Part shown: positions 46,459 through 56,108 of the stretch, one piece after another | Position numbering within the stretch: position 1 is the first letter of the stretch | How the letters are laid out: each line of letters starts with the position of its first letter | Assembly (NCBI RefSeq): GCF_018100925.1 | Contig: NZ_JAGJEH010000007.1 | Coordinates: 124,001 to 188,000, forward strand | Source: Pseudoalteromonas luteoviolacea | GTDB lineage: Bacteria; Pseudomonadota; Gammaproteobacteria; Enterobacterales; Alteromonadaceae | Direction: 5' to 3' | Length of the DNA: 64,000 nt | Translations under genes and position numbers: made by a program | Notes under the pieces: generated by a model | What the model saw: the letters and a program-made list of their open reading frames with translations, nothing else | The model's database searches: none | Told to the model about the DNA's origin: nothing

Positions 46459-46710
46459 CTACTTGTTCAACTGCGCTTTTGCAGCTTCAACTTTCGAATA
46501 ATCGAGCCCCAGTTCAGCAACGGCTTCTTTAATCAAACCCGGATTTTGCATAACCAACCCCATAAGCTGCTGTAACTTTTCAGGTGGAATAGCAAGCTGC
46601 TGCACAGTCGCCATAGCCATCAAAGGGTTTTCAGTTAATGCCTGAAATACCTCTTTAATTTGTTCATCAGAAATATTGTGCTCTTTTAGCAATGAAATGA
46701 TTGGATTCAT
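46459..46710 (-). CDS. DUF2999-family small protein
   Basis: 83 residues from the ATG at 46710 (N-P-I-I-S-L-L-K-E-H-N). The pattern S-D-E-Q-I, L-T-E-N-P-L-M-A-M and M-Q-N-P-G-L-I-K-E-A-V-x-E-L-G-L-D matches the DUF2999 proteins I remember from Vibrio, Shewanella and Pseudoalteromonas. All-helical, soluble, function unknown. A longer frame upstream to 46758 has no supporting ribosome-binding site. Confidence 0.85.
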   Translation of the reverse strand: MNPIISLLKEHNISDEQIKEVFQALTENPLMAMATVQQLAIPPEKLQQLMGLVMQNPGLIKEAVAELGLDYSKVEAAKAQLNK

Positions 46711-46817
46711 TCTCAAACCTTTAACGAATAAAATGTTGGCAGTACTCACATAGCACATGCTTAATAACTTGTATTTATGTCTGTTGGGTCAAACTATCAA
46801 AACTTCAACCCAATGCA

Positions 46818-48056
46818 CTATGAATTATCGTTTTTAACCAGCAATGCGCCGTAAAAACCGTCAAACGCGGAGCTAACCCCGGGCATTAAGCTCAGTTCTT
46901 TTTCTAGACGCCAATTTGGGTTATTGGCTAAAAACCTTTCGACCTGACACGCATTTTCAGATGGTAAAATGGAACAGGTTGCATAAACAAGCTTGCCACC
47001 CACGCGACACATTTGACTATAACGTTGTAAAATATCTTGCTGCAAAGCGACTAGGTTTTCGATATTTTTTTCTGTTAAATGCCATTTTGCATCTGGGTTA
47101 CGGCGCAGAATACCAGTACCAGAGCATGGCACGTCCAATAATACGCGATCGAACTTTTCCTTTTGTCGCTTTATCGTTTTACTGTTTTGGATCAGACGAG
47201 TTTCAATAACATGCGAACCTGCACGTTTTGCGCGCTTTTTTAAAGTGTCTAACTTGTGTTGATGAATATCTAGTGACAACACACGCCCTTTATTTTCTAA
47301 TAATGCCGCAATATGTAAACTCTTGCCGCCAGATCCTGCGCATGCATCAACCACTTTCATACCAGGTTGTACATCAAGCAGCGTAGCCAATTGTTGAGAT
47401 CCTGCATCTTGCATTTCAAAGTGCCCTTGTTGAAAGGCATCAGTACGGAAAAGGTAACCCATTTGTTCGACTTTGAGCGCATTGTGCAAACCGTCTACTG
47501 GCACTGCTTTGATCTGCTCTTTGGCTAAACTCTTTGTCAGTGACAAGGCATCACTTTTAAGAGAATTGACTCGGATAAAATGCTCCGCGCTCCGATTTAA
47601 TGCGGTCGCTACCGTTGGCCAGATATCACCCAGCTCGTCGTTTGCTCGCTCATGTAACCAAGAAGGCATACTCAATAATACGTCTTGCGGTGCAGATGAC
47701 AATGCAGACTGGACGTCAGCTAAGTTTAGCGTTGATACTTCAGGAAAATCCGGTAGCGATTGTTCATTTAATAAAGTATACGCCCCCCATATATTCCAAA
47801 CATCAGCAACACTTAACTGAGAAAGTGAGTCCATTAAATCACTGCGCCCGATTGCCCAACACAATTTGCGACTGAAGCGGATCATATTGTAGAGAGTTGT
47901 AACAAAATATGCGCGTTGCTCAATAGTCCAAGCAGCATTTATCATTAAGTGCTGTTGTACCACTTTGTCGGCATATTGCTCCAGAGTTGAAGCTTGTAGA
48001 AATGCACTATTCAAGCACTCTAACAGTTGACGGGATGCAGTCACGGTGATTCTCAT
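46818..48056 (-). CDS. RsmB/NOP2-family RNA m5C methyltransferase
   Basis: 412 residues from the ATG at 48056 (R-I-T-V-T-A-S-R-Q-L-L). An N-terminal helical domain (about 1-140) resembles the NusB-like part of RsmB-type enzymes. SAM site D-A-C-A-G-S-G-G-K-S, D-V-P-C-S-G-T-G-I-L-R-R-N-P-D (motif IV Cys) and Y-A-T-C-S-I-L-P-S-E-N (motif VI catalytic Cys) are intact. It methylates a cytosine in rRNA or tRNA; which one is not clear, and I do not assign rsmB because the N-terminal domain looks divergent. Confidence 0.9.
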   Translation of the reverse strand: MRITVTASRQLLECLNSAFLQASTLEQYADKVVQQHLMINAAWTIEQRAYFVTTLYNMIRFSRKLCWAIGRSDLMDSLSQLSVADVWNIWGAYTLLNEQSLPDFPEVSTLNLADVQSALSSAPQDVLLSMPSWLHERANDELGDIWPTVATALNRSAEHFIRVNSLKSDALSLTKSLAKEQIKAVPVDGLHNALKVEQMGYLFRTDAFQQGHFEMQDAGSQQLATLLDVQPGMKVVDACAGSGGKSLHIAALLENKGRVLSLDIHQHKLDTLKKRAKRAGSHVIETRLIQNSKTIKRQKEKFDRVLLDVPCSGTGILRRNPDAKWHLTEKNIENLVALQQDILQRYSQMCRVGGKLVYATCSILPSENACQVERFLANNPNWRLEKELSLMPGVSSAFDGFYGALLVKNDNS

Positions 48057-48342
48057 CTTGTAATACAAAGCGCGAATTGTAGCTTGTTTGCCTGTCATAC
48101 ACCACTGCATTGAGAGCGACTTTATACTTTAACTGATCACAATTAATTACATCCTTATCATTGCAGAAAATATAGCCCTCAAATAGCATCTCATTCAACA
48201 TAGATAGTATTGAATGTAACCAACATACTTTACTTTATAAAAACAAAAGCATGTCATGTTAGTGACCAATATTAGAATGGATAATGTACTTACAACCGTC
48301 TTTTAGCCGTGACAAGTGAAACAGGATTTGGGAGATAAAAAA

Positions 48343-49731
48343 ATGAAGCAAAAAGCCATTTTTGCGCTAAGTTTGCTGGCCGCCAGCCAAGGTCATGCCA
48401 CTGAGTTTGCACTTAAAATAGAAACAAAAAACCCACTGATACTCACTGAATCTCCAATTGTCTTCGCTGTAAATGAGGAGCTAAAAGCACTCGAGCGAAT
48501 AGACCTTAGCCAAAATAAGTCTCAATTACTGCACATTACTCCAGAATCCAAAGGTTTTCACTATGGGACCACAGCGGGCTCAAAGGAAGTACAAGCCTTC
48601 ATCTTAGATAGCAAAGGCGTCTATGTTACCACTCAAGCAAAGACCGAGCGCCTCATCAGCTCCAACAGTCTACTTACGCGATTGGAAACTGATGACTTCG
48701 AAAAAATAGAATTCGTTTTAGATGTTAATGAAGACGGACTCAGCGACATATATTTACCCGGTTTTACGCGAAGTGAACTCTATATCCAGCAAAAAAATGG
48801 CCAGTTTAAACAGCATTTTTTTAACTATAACCTCCCACTTCGCAGTCACACATATAGTGAAAGTGAAGAACTAGAAATCAGTACAAATTTTACCTCTTTA
48901 CCCATAGTGCATGACTTTAACGCTGATGGTATAAACGATCTGGTCTTTCGTACGCGCAAACAAGTTGCCGTTTTATATGGCGCAAAGAATGGCTTTGCTA
49001 ACGCGGTCGACCTTGTTCACCTCCCAACAGATTTTGGTAAACTCAAAGGAAAAAAAGTACGCACGACTCAGGAGCTGGTCGATATCAATCAAGATGGTCA
49101 TCTTGACTTAATAACCAGAACGAGACCAATCACAGAAGGGATTTCTGCACTAGAAGCCAAGGTTGAATACGATTTATATTTAGGACAACCAAAAGGCTTT
49201 AACTCCGGGGCAATTAAACTACCACACACCTTAGGCGTAGGTGGCATGCGAGTGGAGTACGACTTCGATGGTGATGGACTACTAGACTTACAAACCATGG
49301 ATGTCGACATCGGGCTAACTACCATTGCTGCAATCGCACTTGGCGGCGGTAAAGCAGATGTCGATGTCGAGATGCGCTTTTTCAGGCAAAAGCCACATAC
49401 TTTATTTGATAAAAGTCCTAGCACTGAAAAAGAAGTTGAATTGGAAATAGACATGACCCGCTCAATGAGAGGTCTACCGTTTTATACCGGAGACCTCAAC
49501 GGAGACAATAAACATGATATTGTTTTTAAATCGAGTAATAAGTCGCTTTATATTTACTATGGTTCAACTGGAAAATTATTAAGAAGTGAATATAAAAAAA
49601 TCAGCCGAATATTACCAGATAACCCTCATGACATCGCACTAATTGATGTGGACCAAAATGGCAAAAAAGACTTTGTATTTAAGTATGAAAATAAACAAGG
49701 TCCAGCTAGAATTGAGATGATATTAAACTAA
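48343..49731 (+). CDS. Secreted FG-GAP/VCBS repeat protein
   Basis: 462 residues from the ATG at 48343 with GGGAG eight bases upstream; an upstream GTG at 48316 would place nine polar residues before the signal peptide. Signal K-Q-K-A-I-F-A-L-S-L-L-A-A-S-Q-G-H-A. Repeated D-x-N-x-D-G-x-x-D calcium-binding motifs (D-V-N-E-D-G-L-S-D, D-F-N-A-D-G-I-N-D, D-I-N-Q-D-G-H-L-D, D-F-D-G-D-G-L-L-D, D-L-N-G-D-N-K-H-D, D-V-D-Q-N-G-K-K-D) indicate a beta-propeller. Binding partner unknown. Confidence 0.88.
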   Translation: MKQKAIFALSLLAASQGHATEFALKIETKNPLILTESPIVFAVNEELKALERIDLSQNKSQLLHITPESKGFHYGTTAGSKEVQAFILDSKGVYVTTQAKTERLISSNSLLTRLETDDFEKIEFVLDVNEDGLSDIYLPGFTRSELYIQQKNGQFKQHFFNYNLPLRSHTYSESEELEISTNFTSLPIVHDFNADGINDLVFRTRKQVAVLYGAKNGFANAVDLVHLPTDFGKLKGKKVRTTQELVDINQDGHLDLITRTRPITEGISALEAKVEYDLYLGQPKGFNSGAIKLPHTLGVGGMRVEYDFDGDGLLDLQTMDVDIGLTTIAAIALGGGKADVDVEMRFFRQKPHTLFDKSPSTEKEVELEIDMTRSMRGLPFYTGDLNGDNKHDIVFKSSNKSLYIYYGSTGKLLRSEYKKISRILPDNPHDIALIDVDQNGKKDFVFKYENKQGPARIEMILN

Positions 49732-49739
49732 AACAATAT

Positions 49740-49768
49740 AAAGCCTATACACTTCATGTATAGGCTTT
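49740..49768 (+). terminator. Terminator after the FG-GAP gene
   Basis: 12-bp perfect stem AAAGCCTATACA/TGTATAGGCTTT with a 5-base loop. Confidence 0.8.
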
Positions 49769-49902
49769 ACAAAGTTAGGCGAAAAATAGAAAAGTTTTCT
49801 GTATGTTTTTATTCATAGAACAGAATATTAAGTTTAAAATATAACCAACAATATATATAGTCTTCTTTTGGGATACTGTTTGTCTATTAAAGGAACTATA
49901 TT

Positions 49903-51267
49903 ATGAAGCTAAAACTTAGTGGTGCATTTCTCGCTGTTGTTGGTGCACTATCCCTCTCTGGATGTGGCGGAGGTGGCGGCAACGACACCAATACAATGAA
50001 CAACCAGCCAAACGTTATGAAACAACCTGCGCCATCCCAAATCGCCTTGCCTAACGTGTCACTCAAAGCTGTTCAAACAAATGCGTGTGGTAATGAGCCT
50101 ATCATTGCAGATGTCGTTTATCACACAGCAGATGGTAATTTTATTTCTTCAGATAAAACCCTTATCGATGGAAAACTCAACTCGACATTACCTGAAAACA
50201 CGCAGCATATTTCACTTTTATACCACTCCACCGATAATAACGGGAAAAAGTATTTGCAAATTCAGACGCTGTTAAATGTGCAAGCTGGATTTGCTGTCGA
50301 TTCACTCAGCTTTGAGAATAAAAGCAACTGTGCTTGCAGCAGTATTAAATACGACTTGGCCTCACTTAAAGCAGAAGTGCCAGACGCAACGATATTTAAT
50401 ATCGGTGCCCCCCCTATGCAGCTAAAGGATGCAGAAAATACATACTCCTCTTGCGTTATTGAAAAGCAAAAGCTGATATTTACACAATCCAAGTCAGCAC
50501 ACACAGGTACATTAATTGATACATCTGAGCAGGCTACCGTTGAGTTAACAGCTGCTCAATTCACAGTACAGGGCACGCCACTAGATATCTCTGGCTTAGA
50601 TATGCCAGCAAGAGGAGTCATTAGCTTATCATCGTATATTGGTAATGATGAAGTCCATTCAACCGTGGTCAATAACGCGGCTTACAATCACCCATCATAC
50701 CAAGAGCAAAATCAACTGGTCATTTACAACGGGCTCAACACCACCAGTTATTTGTCTATCAGCCAAACGGGATCAAGTCTTGATTTTAGCGAGGACGTAA
50801 GTACGCATTCATATGTTTTAACGTCAGTCGACAACACTGGCAAAGTTGAAAACATACAACCTATCAGGGAAGATAGTTCACTCACCTCTGCGTATAAAAG
50901 CCTTTCAAACTCTTTTGGAGACCCAAATAACAGCCACACAGCAATGCTGGATTTTAGCGCCATTGATCCACGTGTTAATATAGCAACCTTAACTTACACT
51001 TGGGAAAATGACTTACAGGGGGAAGTGAGTTGGCAGATTATCACCGATGGTCAAGAAACCATTCCTTTATTCACGTATGGCGATATATACCAAGCTGTCG
51101 AACCTGAAAATCTATCGATTAAACTCACGTTAACTGCATTGAATAGTGAACAGAGTTTCAATGATTTAAGAAGCGTTTACCTGAGTAGTTTGGAAAGTTT
51201 TGAAAAACGCGCCAAATCAAAGTTATTCGATACTTTTGCTAGCTACAGTATTTCACGCCGTTGGTAA
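49903..51267 (+). CDS. Lipoprotein of unknown function
   Basis: 454 residues. Lipobox L-S-G-C at about residue 21 followed by a run of five Gly, a linker common in outer-membrane lipoproteins of Alteromonadales. The mature part looks beta-rich with a few Cys in its first half (A-C-G-N, N-C-A-C-S, S-C-V-I) that may pair. AAGGAAC precedes the ATG. No domain recognised. Confidence 0.8.
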   Translation: MKLKLSGAFLAVVGALSLSGCGGGGGNDTNTMNNQPNVMKQPAPSQIALPNVSLKAVQTNACGNEPIIADVVYHTADGNFISSDKTLIDGKLNSTLPENTQHISLLYHSTDNNGKKYLQIQTLLNVQAGFAVDSLSFENKSNCACSSIKYDLASLKAEVPDATIFNIGAPPMQLKDAENTYSSCVIEKQKLIFTQSKSAHTGTLIDTSEQATVELTAAQFTVQGTPLDISGLDMPARGVISLSSYIGNDEVHSTVVNNAAYNHPSYQEQNQLVIYNGLNTTSYLSISQTGSSLDFSEDVSTHSYVLTSVDNTGKVENIQPIREDSSLTSAYKSLSNSFGDPNNSHTAMLDFSAIDPRVNIATLTYTWENDLQGEVSWQIITDGQETIPLFTYGDIYQAVEPENLSIKLTLTALNSEQSFNDLRSVYLSSLESFEKRAKSKLFDTFASYSISRRW

Positions 51268-51283
51268 ATTACACACAGCGAGG

Positions 51284-51310
51284 GCAGGAAAAGCAATTTG
51301 CTTTCCCTGC
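51284..51310. terminator. Shared terminator between convergent genes
   Basis: Stem GCAGG-A-AAAGCA/TGCTTT-C-CCTGC with one mismatch, followed by T on the plus side. Confidence 0.75.
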
Positions 51311-51321
51311 ATCTTTTAAGA

Positions 51322-52782
51322 CTAATTAATCAATTTCCAAGGGCCATTGGTATTTGTAGGGCTCGGTGTATTGCCTTTTGTCCACCATTTTGCTTCATAG
51401 ATTTTATCTTGGTAGCTGGCTTTGTCGCCTTTGAGATAAACTTTATTACTGTCCCACGCTTTAACACCACCTACAGGCGGTTTCACGTCAATCGGTGGCA
51501 GAGTATCCACAGCTGTAACACTTGGCCAACCAGTATGAGATTGATAGAAATTAGTTACGCACTTTTCATAGTCTCCCGGTACCAAAGCTGAATATGCAGT
51601 TTGATAGCCAACCAGCTTACATTCAAATGAGTGGCCGCCAGGTCGGTCAGAATAGTGTGCCCAGTTAGCTTCCCAGTTTGTGTACAGAACGCCACTGGCA
51701 CCATCTAAGTTCAGACTACCAAATGGAGTTTGCTGCCAACAGGTGTTCTCTTCGTCCGCTTCAATCGGAATATTATAGTAGTGCGAAAGCCCCTCCCAGT
51801 AACGAATACGATTTACAGGCTGGCCTTTGTAGCGATTGTGCTCGCCACACTCAATACCACCATTGATCACATTGATAGTCGTACCGAAACCGTATCCAAT
51901 GCCTGCATTTAATTCGACTTGAGAAGGTACCCAAGTTCTATCAATAACATGCAACATAGCCGGCTTAGGTGCTTGCGGCGTTAAGAAAAACCAAATGGCG
52001 GATGCAAGGTTGAGCCAAGAGTCAGCAACTCGGCCGGGGTCATTTAACAGCACGGTCGCATCACCATCAAACATGACTTCAGAAAACATGCCGTAGTTAA
52101 AATGGTAGGAAAGCTGCTTAGCGCCTCTACCAAAATACCCTTGTCCTTCGCCACAAGGCCAACGGCGATTTTGCCAATCATTTTGGCCACATCCCGTTCT
52201 ATAACCACCTTGACCTTCTGACCACCCCATTTCACGAACATGAACAAGTGCTTGCTGCCACTCTTCTAGTCCATTAGGGTTGTCTGATGTATTGTCCTTA
52301 GAAATATGGCCGCCTGTTTCTTGGGCAAAGTGTGCAAACGCTGTCACGATAGACTTTTTACAGATGGCATCTGCATCACGACCATCCGTGTATTCACCAC
52401 AAAACGCAGGAAATTTACCAATTGCTCGTAAGAAGCGAGTATAAGTGTATTCTGGCGCAGCCATCTGAGTTAAATAGTCCCACTCAGTCTGACCAAAAAC
52501 ACGCTCTACACGCTTTACGTTGCTCGGATTTGCCGCAGCGCCCGGCACAATTGCTTCAACAACCACATTACTGCGAGTTTCCAGCGCTTTTGACCAAATT
52601 GCGTACATTGGATCTGCTGTGAGAGTCTGTTCAGCTGTATTTAAATCAGCTCGTGAAACGAGATAACCACCGGGGTTATTGGGATCCGGCTGTACGTTCA
52701 TTCCGTGAGTGAATGGACTAGCGCACAATACAGTCACACACAGTGCAGCAAGTTTGCTTACCTTTATTTTGCAGTTATTCAT
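51322..52782 (-). CDS. Secreted GH19 chitinase with C-terminal chitin-binding module
   Basis: 486 residues. Signal peptide (about 1-27). GH19 domain about 60-400: A-H-F-A-Q-E-T-G-G-H holds the first catalytic Glu; Y-F-G-R-G-A-K-Q-L-S-Y-H-F-N-Y-G is the family signature; a family-typical N-G-G-I-E-C-G motif is present. A Pro-rich linker leads to a CBM5/12 module (about 440-486) with W-D, Y-L-K-G-D-K-A-S-Y, Y-E-A-K-W-W-T-K-G-N-T-P and G-P-W-K. It hydrolyses chitin outside the cell. Confidence 0.95.
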   Translation of the reverse strand: MNNCKIKVSKLAALCVTVLCASPFTHGMNVQPDPNNPGGYLVSRADLNTAEQTLTADPMYAIWSKALETRSNVVVEAIVPGAAANPSNVKRVERVFGQTEWDYLTQMAAPEYTYTRFLRAIGKFPAFCGEYTDGRDADAICKKSIVTAFAHFAQETGGHISKDNTSDNPNGLEEWQQALVHVREMGWSEGQGGYRTGCGQNDWQNRRWPCGEGQGYFGRGAKQLSYHFNYGMFSEVMFDGDATVLLNDPGRVADSWLNLASAIWFFLTPQAPKPAMLHVIDRTWVPSQVELNAGIGYGFGTTINVINGGIECGEHNRYKGQPVNRIRYWEGLSHYYNIPIEADEENTCWQQTPFGSLNLDGASGVLYTNWEANWAHYSDRPGGHSFECKLVGYQTAYSALVPGDYEKCVTNFYQSHTGWPSVTAVDTLPPIDVKPPVGGVKAWDSNKVYLKGDKASYQDKIYEAKWWTKGNTPSPTNTNGPWKLIN

Positions 52783-53028
52783 AATTTACCTTTACATGTT
52801 GTTGAATTAAATAGAATTAGAATTCAATTTCTCTTTATATGTTGTATCTAAAAAGCAGTAACCAGCTGCTTTAATCTTGATGAATATCAATACTCATCAA
52901 ATTAACAAATATTACACATTGACATCGCTGTCAATGTGAATTACCTATTTTTTGAACAATTGAAAACTTGATTCTCAGGCGATGTTCTGCAAAATAGGGA
53001 AATATTATTAGAAAAAAGAACAAGTAAG

Positions 53029-53592
53029 ATGATTAAACTTACGCAACTTAGTCGCGATTATTTTTCTCAAGTTATTTCATTGGGAAACTTGGTACATGGC
53101 GATAACTACCTTGATAGCGAGCGGCTCGAGCAAATTTATCAAATGGGGCTTAAAAAATCGCTTAACGCCTCCTTTGTTGCAATCGATGAATCAAATCAAG
53201 TAATTGGCTTTCGACTAACTTATTGTGCTGAGCAATGGCCTATTGATAAATGGTGTACGCCAGCCGACTGGCCTGTCGATATTGAACAGATGGCTTACTT
53301 TAAGTGCATCGCGATAGATCCACGAGCACAAGGCCAAGGAATTGGACCTAAATTATTGGCAGCATCAATAGAAGTCTTGAAAAAACAAGGTGCAAAAGCC
53401 GGCGTAGCTCACTTATGGCAACAAAGCCCAGGTAATGGTGCTGTGAAATATTTTACTAAGTCAGGCGGTAAGCTCATCAAACTTCACGATGATCGCTGGT
53501 TAGAAAACTGCATCAACGATGGCTACGAGTGCCCGATCTGCGGCAACGAGTGCCATTGTCAGGCAGCTGAAATGGTGATCGAGTTCACATGA
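53029..53592 (+). CDS. GNAT acetyltransferase with Cys/His tail
   Basis: 187 residues. The GNAT acetyl-CoA loop is A-Q-G-Q-G-I-G after C-I-A-I-D-P-R. The last 25 residues add a compact C-P-I-C-G-N-E-C-H-C cluster, likely a zinc-binding knuckle not usual in GNAT enzymes. Its stop overlaps the next start (ATGA), so it is coupled to the FAD oxidoreductase, suggesting the two act on the same amine compound. Substrate unknown. Confidence 0.88.
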   Translation: MIKLTQLSRDYFSQVISLGNLVHGDNYLDSERLEQIYQMGLKKSLNASFVAIDESNQVIGFRLTYCAEQWPIDKWCTPADWPVDIEQMAYFKCIAIDPRAQGQGIGPKLLAASIEVLKKQGAKAGVAHLWQQSPGNGAVKYFTKSGGKLIKLHDDRWLENCINDGYECPICGNECHCQAAEMVIEFT

Positions 53593-54926
53593 ATACGTAC
53601 GACCCGCTATATAACAATCATTGCCAGGGACAACCTTGCCCAGACACCTATTGGGCGAGTTTAGCTGTATTAAACAATATAACTCGTCAACCTAAACTGT
53701 CTGACAATTATGACGTCATCATAATTGGCGGCGGGTACACTGGGTTGTTAAGTGCTTACTTTCTTTCAAAACTTTATGATCAAAAGGTATGTGTACTTGA
53801 AGCCAATCGAGTTGGTTTTGGCGCCAGTGCTAGAAACGCAGGGTTTGCGCTGCCAACTACAGGGCGGCTAAGTGCATTAGACATGTGTAAAAATTGGGGA
53901 GAGGATACTGCGCGACAGGTATATCAAGAATACCAAAGTGGCGTTTTAAGGTTAGATGAATTAATACAAGAGCACGACATTGATTGTGACAAACAAGAAC
54001 ACGGCTATTTGAAAATTGCGCATTCAGAAAAAGCGCAGGCTTCATTAAAAGCCGGACTTGAATTTGCAAAGCGGACCTTTTCAGATACACAGCTCTCTTT
54101 TATCAGTCAGCATGAGCTAAAATCAAACTACATCGACATGCCCAACGTTTATGGCGCAGTTCGAAATTCGCATGGGTTTGGATTAAACCCACTAAAATTA
54201 CTGCAAGCCTATAAAGAAATTGCCATATCAGCCGGCGCTGATATTTTTGAAAATAGCCTAGCTGAACGCGTTTTCAAAGATCGCGAAACACATGTTGTAT
54301 CTGTTCATGGTCAACAGCTTAGAGCCAAAAAACTGCTAGTAACAGGCAATGCATATAATAGCCAAAATTTTCACCCAACCATCGACAAAAAATATATTCC
54401 CATTTTAAGTAGTATTTTAGTGACACGGCCACTTACAGCGGATGAACTAGCCGCAACGGGGCTAAAAACTCACCAAGTGATGATGGATACTCGCACACTC
54501 AAATACTATTACCGTTTATTGCCAGACAATAGATTGTTGTTTGGTGGCAGAGGTGCTGTCTACGGAAAAGATCAAAATAAGGAAAAGTATCAAGCACACC
54601 TCACTGATGCCATGCATGCTGGGTTTCCATCGTTAAGTCCATTACGCGCTCAATACTATTGGCATGGATATATCGCAGCAACGCTAGATGACCATCCACA
54701 TATACACTTCAATGACAATGTTGGTTATGCCATTGGTTACTGCGGCGCTGGAGTCGCTTTTAGTACACAAGCGGCTTTTCGTCTGTCTCAAATGACCGTT
54801 GCAAAATCAACACCTACATTACCAATCTATCGAAAAGCCGCTCCCAGCGTGCCATTCGCCCGGCTCAGTCGATTAGGACAGCTAGGTTATTATAACTACG
54901 CTCAATTTAAAGACCGCCTGTTTTAA
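53589..54926 (+). CDS. FAD-dependent amine oxidoreductase (DAO family, PuuB-like)
   Basis: 445 residues. FAD motif V-I-I-G-G-G-Y-T-G-L-L-S-A (about 44-56), E-A-N-R-V-G-F-G-A-S-A-R-N-A-G-F for the adenosine/flavin site, and G-Y-C-G-A-G-V-A-F-S near the C-terminus. This is the pattern of gamma-glutamylputrescine oxidase-like enzymes, which oxidise amines to aldehydes. Fused by translation overlap to the acetyltransferase. Confidence 0.9.
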   Translation: MNTYDPLYNNHCQGQPCPDTYWASLAVLNNITRQPKLSDNYDVIIIGGGYTGLLSAYFLSKLYDQKVCVLEANRVGFGASARNAGFALPTTGRLSALDMCKNWGEDTARQVYQEYQSGVLRLDELIQEHDIDCDKQEHGYLKIAHSEKAQASLKAGLEFAKRTFSDTQLSFISQHELKSNYIDMPNVYGAVRNSHGFGLNPLKLLQAYKEIAISAGADIFENSLAERVFKDRETHVVSVHGQQLRAKKLLVTGNAYNSQNFHPTIDKKYIPILSSILVTRPLTADELAATGLKTHQVMMDTRTLKYYYRLLPDNRLLFGGRGAVYGKDQNKEKYQAHLTDAMHAGFPSLSPLRAQYYWHGYIAATLDDHPHIHFNDNVGYAIGYCGAGVAFSTQAAFRLSQMTVAKSTPTLPIYRKAAPSVPFARLSRLGQLGYYNYAQFKDRLF

Positions 54927-55064
54927 TAACAGGCTCACTTAACGCTATATGCGCTCTAGTTAGCAAATTCAATTTGAATAAAAAATACACAAAAATCACA
55001 TCTTATTTCAATATTTGAACCGTTTAATGGAACAGGCAATTATAAATCAACTAAGGAAAATAAA

Positions 55065-55469
55065 ATGAAAAAGTTAGTGATCGCGAGTGTTTTTGCTGGT
55101 CTTTCAAGTGTAGCTGCTGCAAATACTGTTGAACTTGAAAGTGCTGAAAATAGTAACGTTGCATTTGAGAAAGCTGAAGTAACAATTGCTGCAAGCCAAG
55201 GCGTATTCGCTTCAGGTGTTGTAACTTATTACAGTCCTCGCGTATGGGTAAATGGCCGCCTACAACAGTTTTTTGTTGGTCCAACAAACGGTAATCAATT
55301 TTGTGAAGAGCGCGGCCACAACCAAGAAGTAAGTGGTAGCACAATCACTTGTGGTGAAGATGAGTCATCGTACGCAAATTACGATTGGTATGGGAAGTCA
55401 TGGACTTACAAAAGCACCGGTAGTAAAAACCAGTGTTACCAGCTATATGCAACAATTAAGTGTCAGTAA
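55065..55469 (+). CDS. Small exported Cys-containing protein
   Basis: 134 residues, signal peptide K-K-L-V-I-A-S-V-F-A-G-L-S-S-V-A-A-A (cleavage about 19). The mature C-terminal half has four Cys (Q-F-C-E-E-R, T-C-G-E, Q-C-Y-Q, K-C-Q), probably two disulfides, and is aromatic-rich (W, Y). GAAAA-type weak ribosome-binding site; own terminator. Monocistronic, unknown function; a secreted small effector or surface protein would fit. Confidence 0.78.
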   Translation: MKKLVIASVFAGLSSVAAANTVELESAENSNVAFEKAEVTIAASQGVFASGVVTYYSPRVWVNGRLQQFFVGPTNGNQFCEERGHNQEVSGSTITCGEDESSYANYDWYGKSWTYKSTGSKNQCYQLYATIKCQ

Positions 55470-55486
55470 TTACGACGTTTAATTAA

Positions 55487-55512
55487 AAAGCCCACATCAA
55501 TTTGTGGGCTTT
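55487..55512 (+). terminator. Rho-independent terminator
   Basis: Stem AAAGCCCACA/TGTGGGCTTT with a 6-base loop. Confidence 0.88.
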
Positions 55513-55574
55513 ATCTTTACTTTTTTGTATCAATGCTTACCAACGAATCATCAAATAAAAATAAGCTGGTCGGA

Positions 55575-55901
55575 TTACTTTTTCTCCACTTGGTCAAAAC
55601 CACGCAAAAATCGACAATAATTGTCAATTGATGATCCGCAAATCATTAATATATCTAAAAGTTTTATAAATGGGATTGCTGTTTTACCACTTTCCCAATT
55701 GCAGTTAGTGACTTGGTTTTCAAATACCGCCATCGGTTTACCCAACTGCGCTTGAGCTAGCTTTGTTTCGTTGCTTAAAGTACTCAGTCCATATTGCACT
55801 TCTAGCTGAGCTTGATTTGATCGCAGCTTCCCTTCTTGATTACATGTGCTCAAAGTGTGTCCCATCATAGATAAGCTTTTCTTAAATGCAATGCTACACA
55901 A
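55575..55901 (-). CDS. Small protein with a degenerate HTH-like segment
   Basis: 108 residues at most; the first Met codons are not well supported and the start may lie at M12 or M13. T-K-L-A-Q-A-Q-L-G-K-P-M-A-V-F-E-N-Q-V-T-N followed by W-E-S-G-K-T-A-I-P-F-I-K-L-L-D-I resembles a XRE helix-turn-helix (L-A-x-x-x-G and W-E-x-G-x-x-x-P-x-x-x-x-L). Hence a possible regulator, perhaps degraded. Confidence 0.45.
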   Translation of the reverse strand: MCSIAFKKSLSMMGHTLSTCNQEGKLRSNQAQLEVQYGLSTLSNETKLAQAQLGKPMAVFENQVTNCNWESGKTAIPFIKLLDILMICGSSIDNYCRFLRGFDQVEKK

Positions 55902-55999
55902 ACATCAACTTCGTGTAAAACAAAAGCTAAAATTTCTTTTAAATATTAATGGGTTACAAATAAATATTTTTATAAAAAACGTCTAAACATACATAATTA

Positions 56000-56034
56000 A
56001 AGGTGAAAATAATTTCCAATTAAATTTTCACCTT
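56000..56034 (-). terminator. Hairpin after the SDR gene
   Basis: 11-bp perfect stem AAGGTGAAAAT/ATTTTCACCTT with a 13-base loop, downstream of the minus-strand SDR gene and upstream of the HTH-like ORF. Confidence 0.6.
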
Positions 56035-56108
56035 GGTTAAGAAATTTATAAAAAACGATGGCCCTAATTGGGTTTTTATTAGGTATTGGGGTGTCGCACT
56101 TCGCGAAT

